A stretch of DNA of 64,000 nt from Paraspadella gotoi (Eukaryota > Chaetognatha): NCBI GenBank assembly GCA_051294375.1, contig JBJCIZ010000744.1, positions 1,230,262 to 1,294,261 on the forward strand, read 5' to 3'. Positions 1 through 25,500 of this stretch are shown here, piece by piece. The notes under the pieces were generated by a model. That model did not search any database. It was not told where the DNA came from and saw only the letters and a list, made by a program, of their open reading frames with translations. A program made the translations under genes and the position numbers. Position 1 is the stretch's first letter; every line of letters begins with the position of its first letter.

Positions 1-736
1 AAAAGAAAAAAGCAGTCAAGTGATAACTTACCCATTGTTAATTTCAAAGCTTTTTTACATCAAAGTTTTTTCCTTATGGCATCTCGTGTTAAAGCAGACT
101 TAATATAAACTAACAATTATATTAAAATTATTTTTTTTTATTTTTATCATAAATTATATTTTTATTTTGAGATAATTTTTTAAAAAATGATTGTTTTCAA
201 TATTTATTTTTAAAATGCCATATTTGGCAGCAATTAGTTTTGCTATGTTCTACTGTCTGAACTAATTCAAATTTTTCTTGCACCAATCACCAACTAAAAA
301 ACTACCTAGCGTCTTTTTTATTTTTTGCGCTGTAGTGTAAATGGAACTATTGAAATGAATTTTGATATTCAACCCCAGAGAAGAGAGACAGTTTTCTCGT
401 AACGTGTTCTTGTCACAAAAAACCAGTACTGTGGCGAATCCTAAATTCGTCTCCCGTATAGCTTGGTGAAGCTCAGCTCGTCCCATTGGCTTGGACAGCT
501 AAACACGCCAGTGACATGGGGTGGTCACTGCAGGTCCAAAGCCCTGAGCGCCAGCTGTCGGGAGATGCCTCACACCCCAGGCATCACACATGTCCCCCCC
601 GTTGCCATAGTACCTCATTTTATAATATGAAGCTTTCTGTTTAAACCTTATGCTGAACATATAAATTTCATAAATCTACGTGGTATTTTGCAATTGCATA
701 TCAATGCGTTTTAAACGGCCTTTGAGCATTTATAAA
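1..736. other. AT-rich non-coding end with repeat fragments
   Basis: No gene is supported here. Bases 1-260 are AT-rich. About 350-660 carries a reversed copy of a dispersed repeat whose end reads like TACAGAAGGCTTCATATTAT (similar ends near 41.36, 41.9, 54.11 and 56.5 kb). About 500-610 contains a short hairpin-rich segment (GATGCCT...AGGCATC) resembling repeat family B at 32.05, 36.69 and 51.04 kb. The 74-codon ORF at 262-486 falls in this repeat and is not called a gene. Confidence 0.6.
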
Positions 737-2360
737 TTACAACGGTATATACGAAATATTTCCCCCCAACCTGTCGAAATTTTCATTGAGAAAGGAGGCG
801 CAAAGCTTTAATCCCAACGCGTTCCCGTGGCACTCCTTCAAAATGGCATCCACGTGCTCGTCTTTGGTCGCGTCCAAGACTCCATCGTCGACGAACGTCC
901 CCAAGAATCTCCTCGACTCTGCAGAATTGAGGACGTTGAGGACGAAGGCGTTGGGTTTGGCCGAGCGGACGTTGACCTCGACGAAGTGAGTGATCGTCGC
1001 GTCCCTCGTCGTCAAGAGGACAAAGACATTTCGCGCGGGTCCACTCGTCATTCTGCCCAGCACGTCGCAGAAGGCGATCTTGCAGTTCTCCTCGAAGAGC
1101 GTCTCCACGTTGTCGAAGACGAAGAGGATCCGGTGGGCGGGGTCGAGACTGCGGCAGAATCGCTGCAGCGCGTGGGCGGGATCCTCGCAGTTGAAGTTCT
1201 CCAGATCTCTGAGGACGGCGTTGGCGATACGACGGAGGGATTTGTCGCGGGTCCCACCCGGAACGTAGTCGGTGAAAGAGTTGAAGTAGACGGCGGAGAC
1301 CAAGCCGTTTTTCATGGCCTGAGTAGGAGGGTAACTTGTATTTTTTTGGTCCTTCAAGTTAATTTGCATATTGTAGTGTTTTATCAAGTATTGATATACT
1401 TTATTTGAAGGTTAAGTTCCTAAGTGTGTAAGTCATAAGTCAACAACTAATTATTTCATACATAAATACTTTGGTTATTCATCAGAATAACCCCATTTTT
1501 ATACGTATACATTATAATTAATTAAACTGATCAATTACCAATTTGTAACTAAAGTCTAAGAAATTAAAACACCAGTCCCTTTCCATTACCTCCAAGCCCA
1601 CGTGTTTGGCGAAGGTGGTCTTCCCGTGTCCGGGCCCCCCGGAGACGACGAATATCTGTTTGGCGTGCGAATGAATGTCGCGCAGCACCGACGGCGTCTT
1701 GTCTTCGTCCCGCGGAATGAAATCTTCGCAGTAGGGGATGTTGGAAGGAGGAAAGCGATCGGCGCGAAGGGTGAGCGAAGAGAACTCACCCTCTTGACTC
1801 GATTTCGACGAAGATCCGTCGGTAAAGTTGAAAATGACTTGCTCGGTGTTGATGAGAGTCCCGGCCGATTGAGGGTTGGAGGACGAAGGGGAGCAATGGT
1901 GGACGATCCGCTGCTGAGGAGAGAGAGATTCGGCGGTGAAATATACCGAGTCGACGCGAGGCTGAGGATCGATGGGAATTCGCAAAGGTTCTCCTCTTTC
2001 GTTCGTCGGTCGGTGTCGCGTTCGTTGATTGGTCCAGGCCGAACGCGGATCGGAATGAAGAGCGGGGATTGGTACAACCGTTGGACTAACGTTTTGGCTC
2101 CAACTTTGGCCAGCACGGTTCCATTGGGCTGCCACGTTTTGACCGTCGGAGGCCACGCGTTCGTGAAAGCCGTTTTGGTAAAGGACGTCCTCCTGAAAGC
2201 CGTTCTGGCGATAGACGTCGACGTTACGGTTGACATCGACGCCGTTGGAATAATGGGCGCGGCCGTTGGGATCGTGGGCGTGGCCGTTCCAGAATTCGTC
2301 GTCGGAGTCGTTGCCTTCGTCGTAATCGTCGTAGTCGAGGGCGAACAAAGATTCGTCCAT
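737..2360 (-). CDS. NB-ARC/STAND P-loop ATPase, possibly partial
   Basis: Two exons are proposed, 1590-2360 and 771-1318, joined in phase 0 by a GT-AG intron. If the last donor (GACAG/GTTGGG) is not used, exon 2 runs to a stop at 737, giving about 450 aa. The start MDESLFAL is preferred because the sequence just upstream reads through poly-A. The first ~200 residues are acidic and low-complexity, with a repeated YQNGF motif. Next come Walker A (GGPGHGKTTFAKHV), a kinase-2/Walker B strand (ILFVFDNVETL), an RNBS-B-like FVLLTTRD, and a GLPL-like motif (CHGNALGLKL). That order is typical of NB-ARC ATPases of the APAF1/CED-4/plant-R type, which act as nucleotide-switched signalling hubs. No death, CARD, TIR, WD40, TPR or LRR partner domain is visible, so more 3' exons may lie outside the window. 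The family call is firm; the function is unknown. Confidence 0.75.
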
Positions 2361-2764
2361 TTTTTTTTTTTGGGAACGAATCGCCGTTAATTCTTGACAC
2401 AAGTTAAGGAATTGAATCACCAAAGCGTCTTTTTATTAATTATTTTTTTTATTTTAAATACTTGAAACATCCCGGAAACGAATTCAGGTTTTCGAATAAC
2501 ATTTTCTCGTTCAATGCAAAAAAAAAAAAAAAATAAAATCGAAGAAATTCCTCAACGATTTGAGTCCCGATCTAAAAATAGATCAGAAAATCGGGTCAGT
2601 CAACTTTTTTTTTGCTTCCGTCAAAAACGAGAAATACTTTTTATAAAAAAATCTAAAAAAAAAAAAATCAAATTAAAGACTCGACTCCTAAATTAAATAT
2701 AACACGTGGTTGAGCGTCAATAACAAAAACAACAGCAGTAACAACAACGGCTTCAACAGGTCCA

Positions 2765-13546
<10,782 letters not shown>

Positions 13547-14145
13547 TTTTTTTGGGGGGGTTCTTTTTTTTTTTTTAAGATTTACCGTTTTTTTGTTGGT
13601 TTTTTTGTTTGTTTTTTTTGAAGGGTAGGAAGATTTAAGCTGAAAATTCGGGATTTAAATTTCGTGAAAAAAAGAAACGATAAAAGCATTGTTTTTAGAT
13701 TTACAACGATCATAAAAGCAAGGATCTTTCCAAGAAAAACATTGACCAATGAAGGGCGAAAAGGAAAAATGTAGAAAAAACGAATGTAGATTTGTAAACC
13801 ATTAATAAAGGTTGGAAATTAGATTTTCCATTATTCACGGAAAAAACGATTATATGTAGAACATAATTGTCTATAAAGCAGACTATGACCAGATAAAAAA
13901 AAGACATCGAATCACAGAGGAAAAGTAAAATTTAAAATAAAATTAAACGAGGGGAAAAAAGTTTGTAGCGAGGGAGAGAGAGAGAGAGAGAGAGAGTAAA
14001 GCGGAGTCTTTTCTGCCTCCAGAAGTGACATCACGAATCACCGACGTTCAGCGGAAGCGTCCGTCCTTTCGTCGCAGCATGACGCCCCTCTTGGGCAGGT
14101 AACGGCCCCCTTTCGCGGCTCAGGGGCCCCCCCCCTGGCGCCCCG
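13547..14145. other. DDX10-copine spacer
   Basis: 600 bp between the DDX10-like start and the copine stop. It holds poly-T/G runs at 13550-13620 and a short (GA)n at 13974-13996. No gene is seen. It must contain the copine 3' UTR and the DDX10 promoter or processing signals. Confidence 0.6.
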
Positions 14146-14519
14146 TCAATGCCCTTCCGGTTTCGCCCCCGCGACGGGCGCGAACCCTCGTTTGCTCATG
14201 TATTCCGTGAGTTGCCCGGGAATCTCCGCCAAAACTGCCTTGGCCAGTTTGGCCTGGTTCTGCACGAATAAAGTGGGCGTGGCTCCGGCGCCACCGGATT
14301 CGACGACGCAGAAATCGGAGAATTTGACGAACTGAACGATGTCGCGGTCGGCGGTTTCGTTGAAGGAGGCGAAGAGGAGTCGACCGTCCCGTCGAGAACG
14401 GACATGGCGGAGAAGTCCGCTTCGCCAACGCCTTTTGGGGGGGGGGAGGGGGGGGAGGGGAGATTTCAGAGTGTGCGAGAGGAGACTGAGTCAGAGAGAG
14501 AAGAGAGAGAAGAGAGAAG

Positions 14520-14576
<57 letters not shown>

Positions 14577-14595
14577 TGAAGAGAGAGAGAAGAGA

Positions 14596-14663
<68 letters not shown>

Positions 14664-17299
14664 TGGGGAGACAGAGCGACACAGACAGGAGAGAGAGAGA
14701 TACGGAGAGAAAGAAAGAGAGAGAGAGAACGAGAGAGATACAGAGTGAGAGGACAGAACGACAGATTATCCGAGACAGAAATACGGACAGACGACGACAA
14801 AGTGAGATTGAAAGTGAGACGTAGAGCGAGACAGAGATATCAAGAAAAATAACCCACTCCCCCTAAAGAAAAATAACCCCCCCTCCCACTAAACTGACCG
14901 ACAATAATAATGCTCATGGGATAATAAGAGGCTTTGACGATGGCCGACATCGTCTCCTCCATGTCGGTAATGATTCCGTCGGTCACGATCAGCAAAACGA
15001 AATAGTTGGCAGCGTCTCGCGGCGCTGCAGCGGCGAATCGCGCCACGTGGTTGATCACCGGCGAAAAATTAGTCGGTCCGTACAGCTGCACGGATCGCAG
15101 CGCGTCGCCGTACGCATGCAGCACGCCTTCGACCCCTTGGCAGTACGGGTTGGTCGGATGTCCGTTGAGGAAGAACTCGTGCGATACGGTCCCGTCGGGC
15201 AACTTGGCGCCGAAGCCCAGCGCCGGGAACATCTTGTCCGCGTCGTAGTCTTGCACGACCTCGCCCACCGCCCGTACGGCCTGCACGTACTGATTGGGCG
15301 AGGAGGCGTCGCCGTGTCGATGGAGGCTTCGAGGATCGGAAGGATGTCCGTTGGATCCCGTGAAGTCGACGGCGACGGTGAAGTGGAGCGAAGTTCCTCC
15401 TTGAAGGAAGTCGACGAAAGAGTGGAGCCTTCGGATTGAGAGAGACTGGAGCAGCATCGTTCCAGAGCCTTTGTAGGCGGCGCCCTTCTTCGCGCGTTTC
15501 TTCTCGTTGACGACGGGGAATTCCGCGGGGGCGCCGCCGCCGGCCGCCTTTCGGAAAGGAAGTTTTTTTTTTGTTTTGAGTTTTTAAATCTCAATTGCAT
15601 ATTGGAAAAAAAAATCCTAAGACTACTCAGTATCCCAAGTCCTCGTTCTATTTATTTAAAATGTTTAGTAGCCTAAATGATAATAAATGTTTACATAATA
15701 AAATAAAAATAATAAAATAAATGATAATAAACGTTTATGACATATTTTTTTAAGGAAAGTTATAACTCTGCATCTTTGTTAAAATATAACAAATAATATT
15801 TTCTATAACGTTAATATTAAACGATCTTAATCAATTAATTAATTAATTAATTATAAAAAATGTTCTTTAAATAAAATTGAACACCTTTTCCAGTTCGGCG
15901 AAGGAAACGAGGAAAGACCCAATAAGATCGTGACCTCCGTCGGAATCCCAATCGAAGACTTCGAACTGAAGCCCCGCTCGACGATCCGATTGGCAGAGTT
16001 TGGAGAGTCCGATCTCGAAGGGTCGCCACTCGGGGTTCAACGTCTCCTTGACGACTTCGGATCGATGAACGACCGTCCATCGATCTCCCGTCGGACGAGA
16101 CACGACGAAGAAAGGATCCGATTTCCCGAAGAGATCCTTCTTGTCCAAATTGCGCGCCGAAAAGCGGAAGGCGGCGATCTCGCGAGCGGCGCCGGTTTCC
16201 GTGGCGACGACGGAGAGAACGCCGCGGCGTTTGACGAGGGAGCGGGAGAAGGGTTTGACGGGAGAGCCGACGATCTCGCCGACGGAGCACTCGAGCTCGC
16301 CGAGGAAGTCGTGGGCGGAGAGGTTGGAGGAGGAAGAGTCGGAATCGAAGATCTCGAGGGAGATGATTAATTAATTAATATTACTTCGTAAGTTCTGATT
16401 ATTAACTCAATTTTCAATATCTATGCACCTCATTTAGAATTTGAAACACGTTAACCGCCCGATTTTTTAATAATTTCATAATTTAATCGTTGTAGTTTAA
16501 ACGCCTTTAAATCGGGTTTTATTGTCAAGGGAGAAAATGCGTTGGAAATAAACGCGAATAAATAAATAAAGTTTTGAATTATTCTTGCTTTATTAATTTA
16601 TCAATTAATGAGAACAAAGAAACGGAGATGCGATCTATATTATAAGAATATATTATATTGGGATAATGATAACTGGATTATGTAGATCATAAAATTTCCC
16701 GCGCAGAGAAAAGGTAGGCAAGTAAACAATATAACATAAGGAATTTTGATGTTAGTTTCTTGAAGGTAAGTTGAAGAGTGATCCAGTTCCCTCTCTCGTT
16801 TCTCTGCCGTCGGTTTCCTGGGGAAAGCCTCCTCTCTGATCGGTCAATCAAATGTAAAGACGGAGAAGCCCCAACTTTAGGCAAAGACTCAAAGAGGCAA
16901 GCCACTTGAAAAGCCATTCTTTTCGCCTTTGACGTCAATGATTTGTTTCATTTCTTTGTCTCGGGTCAGTAAGTCTTTAATCTAACTAAGCGTCAACGCG
17001 CCCTCGCCCCAAAATAAAAATATAACATTAAAATAAATAAAATAAATTACCTGAAACTTGAGCGTCTGCTTCTCTTCGAAATGATAATCGATGGAGAAGC
17101 TCTTCGCCCACGCGGGCGAGAGGGTGTTCTTCAATCTCTCCGTCCGCCCGACCTCGGCGAATCTGCCCGACGCGTCCTTCAAGAAGAGGACGCAGAGAGG
17201 ATCCGACTTGGAGGTCGCGTCGCGGTTCTCGAGTCCTGAGGCCGACACCGAGAGTTCCAAGGGGATCGCCAAGTTGGGCGCCGGCGTCGGCCCCGACAT
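14146..17299 (-). CDS. Copine (C2A-C2B-vWA), one 1-nt frameshift
   Basis: Four exons: 17051-17299, 15885-16352, 14899-15547, 14146-14431. Copines are Ca2+-dependent phospholipid-binding proteins that dock partners at membranes. The start MSGPTPAP is followed by C2A (SKSDPLCVLFLKD), C2B (NLDKKDLFGKSDPFFVV, FDWDSDGGHDLIGSF), a basic linker, and the copine vWA domain with its MIDAS-like DFTGSNG, MFPALGFGAKLPDGTVSHEF, YGPTNFSPVI and LLIVTDGIITDM. The last exon opens with GVGEADFSAMSVLDG, then needs one added base in a GGG run near 14385 to continue into RLLFASFNETADRDIVQFVKF and the C-terminal LAKAVLAEIPGQL. With that base the exons total 551 codons, normal for the family. A ~350-nt pyrimidine (CT)n tract precedes the last acceptor. 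Which copine paralogue it is cannot be told. Confidence 0.9.
14470..14835. repeat. (GA)n/(CT)n tract inside copine intron 3
   Basis: About 360 bases of GA-rich sequence on the plus strand, which is CT-rich in the transcript. It ends about 40 bases before the last copine acceptor at 14432. Long ORFs of alternating Arg-Glu or Ser-Leu here are repeat artefacts. Confidence 0.95.
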
Positions 17300-18772
<1,473 letters not shown>

Positions 18773-20497
18773 TCACCTCTGGAAGGATTTAGTGACATTG
18801 ATATAGTTCTGCCATTCTCCCTGCCCTGCGCCAGCGCTGCCGCTGCCGCTGCCGCTCAACACTTCGACAGACTTGAGGAAATTCTTTCCGTCGAATCCTC
18901 CGAGGGCGAAGAGGAATGAACCGGAGAATCCGGGAGGAGGTTTGGTCAACGGCACCGGGGATGAGTTGGCCTCGGCGCCGCAAGCCTCCTTCGCACCGGT
19001 CTCTGCGCCGCAAACCTCCTTCGTGCCGCCTTCCGCGCCGCAGGCCTCCTTCGGGCCGCCCTCTGCGCCGCAGGCCCCCTTCGGGCCGCCTTCCGCGCCG
19101 CGAACCTCCTTCGGGCCGGCCTCGGCGTCGTCGGGAATCGGGAGAGAGTCCAACTCAATTTCGAGCTTGACGATTCGCAGGTTCGCGCGTGGAACGTTTA
19201 ACTGAGGCCCTATATTAATAAATAAATAAATAAATAAATTGGAACGATCAATAAGAATAAAAATTGTATCCAATCAATCAGTAAATACTAAATAAATAAG
19301 TTATCTTGTCCCCGACTTTTGGACAGGCCATGCTTGGCTTCCCTACCAATGAAGTGAAATGTTTTCAAGAACCGTTTAAATAGTATAAAACTTGGTAAAT
19401 TTGCAATAAAACCCCCCCTTCTTCTTCCCTCCCGGTCTGACCGATCGTCCATTGGTTGGTCGCCAGATCGAAGATCTCGGTGCTGCCCACGGATCGAGTT
19501 CCATCCGATCCTCCAACGACGAAGAATCGATCGTCGAACATCGAGACGTCGCATCCGCGTCGGGCCGTGTTCATTGACGGCAAGAACCCCCATCTGCAAT
19601 GAGGGAAATTGATGGGAGGGGATGTTGACGGCTTATTTTTTTAGAAATAGTCGACGTCGCGCGGTCGTGCAAATATCCCCCCCCCCCAAAAAAAAACAAA
19701 CAAACATAACTACGGATAGAGAGAACATGGTGTGTGGCGGAGACGAATTCGCCGGTACGGGGTTTGATCTCTCTCACATTCTGTCTTCCTTCACGACCAC
19801 TAAACGATAAACAATTAACAATAAACAAATTCCAACCCGTGTCAGCGAAAACGTCTCCGTTGCGATAATATAAAAGGCGAACCCCAAAAAAAATTAAAAA
19901 AAATAAAATGAAAACTCCAGGAAAGAAGAAGTTGGAGTGATTTATTTTTTCGGTGCGAAAATACGAATAGAGAAAAACGTAATAGAGTTCTTCTTTTCAA
20001 ACCCTTTTTTTATTATTTAGTCACCATTTATGTAGGTTCATTACGCAATGTTTGTACTTACCTTTTTCAACGATACATCATTATAAATCATACTGCCTTT
20101 TTTTTTGGGGGGGGGTGACCAACGGCTAATTTTAGAAGATCACTGAAATAAAATAGCACTGTTCATTTTAAGTCACTATTTTGTAAAAAAAAAATTAAAT
20201 AAATAACCATAGAAGCGGCAGATACCACTCAAACATCAAAAACTGCTGTCATGAGCTGATGACTTTGCTCGACGAGCCACCGGATCACAACCGAGGAAGT
20301 TACCGCTACACAATAGTACAAAATAATTTACATAATTACCGCTTTACTCGCCCATCGCTCACCTATTGCTTAGTAAACTTCATCATTATAAACATTAACT
20401 TCAACGCCGATTCCTCCGCTCGACCATGGCCATTGACCAATCCGAACCCTCCCCCCCTCCTCTTTCACCTGTCGGCCTAATTCGAACAACACCCCCC

Positions 20498-20581
<84 letters not shown>

Positions 20582-22566
20582 TGTCGCTCTTCGCGTCGTA
20601 GACTTCGAAACTGTTGAGACAATTCCACGAGTCGCTTCCACCCACGACGTAGATGGAACCGTTGTGAGAGCAGACGCCTGCTTGATTGCGATTGTGGTTC
20701 ATCGACGCCATCTGATGCCAGTTGCCGGACTTGGGATCAAAGGCGACGCAATGCTTGGAGGAAGTTACGGCGTCGCTGCTGCCGCCAACGACGACTAGAA
20801 GACCGAGCAAGGCGCAGACGCCGGCGTTGCTTCGAGGCTGAGGGAGATCCCCGACGCGTTCCCATTTTTTCAGCTTAGAATGAAGATAATAAAAACGCGA
20901 CAATATGCAAATTGAATTGAATTCATTTAAAAAAACCAAAAAAAACAACAATTTTAATATGACTATGAAATTGCTAAAACCAATATAAAATTATCCATTC
21001 GTCCAACAAATAAGCTGTCATCCTTTCGAGTCATTAATATTAAAATTAAAAGTAAATTATAAAACGAACCTCCGGATCATAAACTTCGACAGAGTGCAGC
21101 TCCGAGGATCCATCGCTTCCTCCGACCACGTAAACTTTTCCGTCCAAAACGATCGAATCGAATCTTCCTCTGCGAAACAAAACAAAAAAACTTTATAAAT
21201 ATTTTTGTCCGCAATAAAAAAAAGTCAAAATGTTTCATGCAATTAAAGGAATTTGAATCCCAAGTATTTTTTTTTTGTTTTTTGTTTTTAAACCGGATGC
21301 TCATATATGCTCATATATGCTCATATATGCAGCAGAGGTTCGGGCTAAAAATAAATAGATAACCAGACGTCCCATAAACCAGGCATTTTGAGGTGTAATT
21401 ATTAAGAAATGGATTAAGCCTCAACAATAAGCCTTTAGTCTAATTTCTCATAAATTAAGTGGTAAATTTCGAGGCGTTGTGGTAGTACATAATATCCCCA
21501 CAACTCGTCACGAAAATCCGCAGCACAAATGGCGCCGGAGGTGATAGTACAAGAAAGAGGAGGGGTCATCTCACCCTCACCCTCTTTCACAAAGATAATT
21601 TTTAAATACTGAGAGATGGGTAGAATAAAAATTGTTAAAAAATTATGGGTATTTCACAATTAGTTCGGAAAATGATTGTATATTTAAAACAGTCTTTTTC
21701 CATGAAACTTAGGATCGCAAAAATTAAAAAATAATGAATCGCGGCTTGTGAGAAAATTGAAGAAGCAAAGGCTGAGATGAGGCCTGTCTGTAAGCGATGA
21801 TGTTATGGATACATTTATCATTTGGCAGCCTGATGAGCAGCTATGTTTTTTTTTCCCCCATTTACATTAAAATCCCAAAAATAAATTTTCGCTAATCAAT
21901 TATTATCAAAAGCAAGCAAATATTACAAAATGATTGTTATTTTTTTTAATACAAAACATGATTAAAATGGAGGATTCACCTCTACTGTGGTTAACTCCTA
22001 TCTTTACTTTTGATCGGTGATCTAAAATTTGCGATGACTTCCCAAATCTTGATTTACTAATAAACAATATGGGAAAATATTGTTGCGTATCATTAAGAGT
22101 TAAGCTAAATGGACAGTGGACAACAATTGGCCGATCACGTTGTTGTTTCTCGTCTCATCTCAGTTTTAATCGTGCTCATCCATTTGAAATACCCACTTAT
22201 CTACAAAACTATTCCAAACTCACCAAATAAAGACTATATAGTCAAAATATGAAGAAAAAAAAATTGTCAAAGTGCTACGGCTGCGGGTTTATTTTGGGGG
22301 GGGGAACGAGGGAGTGGACGAACCTCGGAGTGAGCATATCAGGCAGACGGTTCCAGGCGAAGGTGCGGGGGTCGAACTGCTCGACCGAGTCGAGGCATTC
22401 CCCGCGACCGTAGCCTCCGCAGACGATCAACTTGTTGTCCACGGCGCCGGCGCCCATCCCGCAACGGGCAAATTCCATCTCCGGAAGGGCAATGCCCTGG
22501 AGGAAGGCAAAAGGCGGCGACCAAACGTCCGTAACGCGGGGAAAGGATAAACCGCTAAGTCTGATA

Positions 22567-22597
<31 letters not shown>

Positions 22598-25500
22598 GCG
22601 AGTGGCTAGAGTCAATTTCTCTCACGCATTCCGTTTGAAAAAATATCCCCCCACTTTTCCTTGCATTTTATTCTTAGGTTAATTTCCTGTTTCGATAGAT
22701 AATCTTAAAATATATTAATGTATCTCATATTTATCTAGTGTAACAAAAATACATAAAATACCATATTTATGAGATTATTTATTAGTTTTTCAAACAAACT
22801 CGCTCTCATTTGGTTTAGCATAATATAATTAAGCATGCAGAGTATAAGGGACCCGAGTATTCATTAAATAAGTTAAATATGTAACAACATTCAAAACAAA
22901 AATAAAACCCCATATCTCCCGCTATTCCCCCCCCCAAAAAAAGGGCCCAAACTTTAGGCCAAAGTGAAAACAACTCCATGGCGACCGCCCTTCTCTTGGC
23001 CACGCCCATTTCTCCCCGAAAACCAACCTGAAAATTAAGCCCGTCTTGAAGCGAAGTGGCCAACGGGCTGCCGGATCCGACCGGCGTCGTGGGCCCCGTC
23101 CCCGGCGCAGCGTCGCCGTTTCCCGCCGCGGCGGGGCCGCCGTCGCCGGGAAAGAAGAGGGAGGAGGCGGAGCCCTGGCCGAAGGCTTCGTTCTGAGGTG
23201 CGTGGCGCATCTTGATCGAGACGCCCGCCAAGTCGCATTGGCCGAGAATGAAGATGCCCAGGATGGAAGTCTCCGAGGGTTTCGTCAGAGCGATCACTTT
23301 CCATTCCTTCGCGAGAGAGAAAAAAAAAGAAATTAAATGAATGAAATTGGTACAACCAATATCAAAATATATCCCTTCATTTAATGAATAAGCCATCTTG
23401 TCCCTGACTTCGGACAGGCTATGGTGGTTTAAGTCCTCCATCAATCTTATAAGATAATAACAGACTCTCTCTGGCTTCCTTTTCAATAAAGTAGTATAAT
23501 ATGTTAAAGTATGATTCAATTGTAAAAAAAAAAGACCACTCCCTTAAGTATTAGATCGAGGAATACCATATTTTACCTTGCACTATCATTAAAATACATG
23601 AAATCACTAAAATACATATTAAATCATTTAAGTTATTAATTAAAAAAAAAAGAAGAAGAAAGAACGGACTTGCTCTTGAGTGGCTGAGTATTTTGATTTC
23701 TTCAAATGCTTTCTATTTCCGTGGGTCTTTTGTTTGAAAGGCACATTAGGGTTGAGATCGGAGGATGAGGAGAAACCGTTGCCCGATTTCCCGTTGGTTC
23801 TGTAAGGGACGTCGGAGTCGGAATCCCCGACGCCACCGTGACCGTTTTTGGGCGAAGTGTCCAGGGGGAAATCGACTGGGGAAGGGGAGGCAAAAAAAAT
23901 GTTAGGATTAAGAGGCCACGATGTAAGAATTAAAGGCCAAACAATAGAAATGATAGGCCAAGATGCGAGGAAAAAAAACATGACATGGTTCGGCTCAAAT
24001 TGAGAGCCTTCATCAGCGGGAAATAGATTGTAAAAAATTTGTAAAAAATATAGTTAAAAATATAGAGCTCAAAATAGAACTGGCCCCCTGGCCGGCCTCC
24101 CGCTTTGGCAAAGGAGAGACAGAGGCGGCGTGGCCACTGGCCACCTCTATTTCGAGCTCTATCTTTTTCTTATTTTTCAGTGTTTTTTTACTGTACCTAC
24201 CATTGGACTATATTTTCACCCTCCCTCATTCATATCTAACCTTTTCTTCAGCAGTCCTCATCTCTAATATCTGTTCTCTCAAAAATTGCTGGTTGGAAAC
24301 TTGACGTATCTCTCTCCCTCCCTATCTCTATCTCTCTCTGTAAAAGATTTTTCACAATTTGGCGCTGATGAAGGCTCAAAATTTGATCCGAAACATGTCC
24401 GTATTTTACATGTTTTAAATAAATCGTTGGGTGTAGTCAACTAAAATTTTTTTCCCCGATTTTTCTGCCTCAAGGTTTTAACTTTTATACTTGTTTAAAA
24501 AAATGACTAAAATGAAAGAATTAAAAGTCAAACTAAACGAATGAATGTCAAGTGTAGGAAGGCAAGGCACAGGTATAACTAAAGCCCATCTAAAAATACG
24601 ATAATTTAGATAAACAATTACAAAATAAACCTTTTTTTTCTCCAACTCAATTAACTCGTTTCCTTCCCGACACCAACCCCATTCAACTCGCCCCATTCGA
24701 ACCCAACCCTCACCCGATTTGTACGACGAATCCGTCCCGCTGTGAAGCGACTCGTCGCTCTCGCTCCGCGACCCGTTGCCGCCGACGCCGAGCCGGTTGG
24801 CGGAATGCTCGTTCCTGACCATGGTGCGCTTGTTGGTCGTCCGCTTGTAATCCCGGATGATCTCCGAGTTGTTGAGGGCGGCGGAGTCGTCGTCGTCGTT
24901 GCACTCGAGGCAGTCGTGGAGAGTGTTGTCCGAGTGGAGGTAGAGGAGGTTGACGTCGTTCTCCACGGCCTCCTCGAGGCGGTCGCGGTTCCCGCGGATG
25001 CTCTTCTTGAGCCAGTCGAGGACGAGGGCGGAGACGCGGTCTTCGTTTAAGGAGCGGGAGTCGCGTTCGTTCGTCGAGACGATCTCCACTTTCACCTTTG
25101 GGGGGGGGAGGTGGCGGGGAAGGGGGGAGGAAGATGTTGAGGGAAATTATTGGATTATTTGATAAAATAAATCCAAGTTTTAATCGTTAATAAATTATCG
25201 TCGTGGCATTTATATTTTTTTTTGGGTACGAGTGGAACCGAGGGTTATCGCAATCGTTGTTCTAGAATCGAAAAAGCACGGTGAGTACTATGTAGGTTTC
25301 AACAATAATTTAAATAAAATTGAGATAATTTATCGTAAAATGAATGAGATCCAGTAGGCAGATCATCATACTAATAATAAATCAACAGATGAAACCTTGA
25401 CAATCTGGAGTCTGATCTTTACATAAAGATGTTGATGAAAATAAGTCAATACTCAACGACGATGCATGCGATATAACGAGCGATCGTTTAAACAAAATGT

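Larger units (their letters stand above)
23975..24420. mobile_element. Palindromic element with hammerhead-like ends
   Basis: Inverted ends: the reverse complement of 23980-24018 and the plus strand at 24361-24400 both read GCTGATGAAGGCTC...AAATTTGA.CCGAAACATG with few differences. A second inner inverted pair, GAGCTCAAAATAGA and TCTATTTCGAGCTC, frames a CTGGCC/GGCCAG-rich centre (24065-24165). It sits in IVNS1ABP intron 4, between exons 24714-25095 and 23670-23875. No ORF. Confidence 0.7.

Noticed and set aside
14339-14824. Arg-Glu repeat ORFs
   Set aside because: Products of the (GA)n tract in a copine intron.
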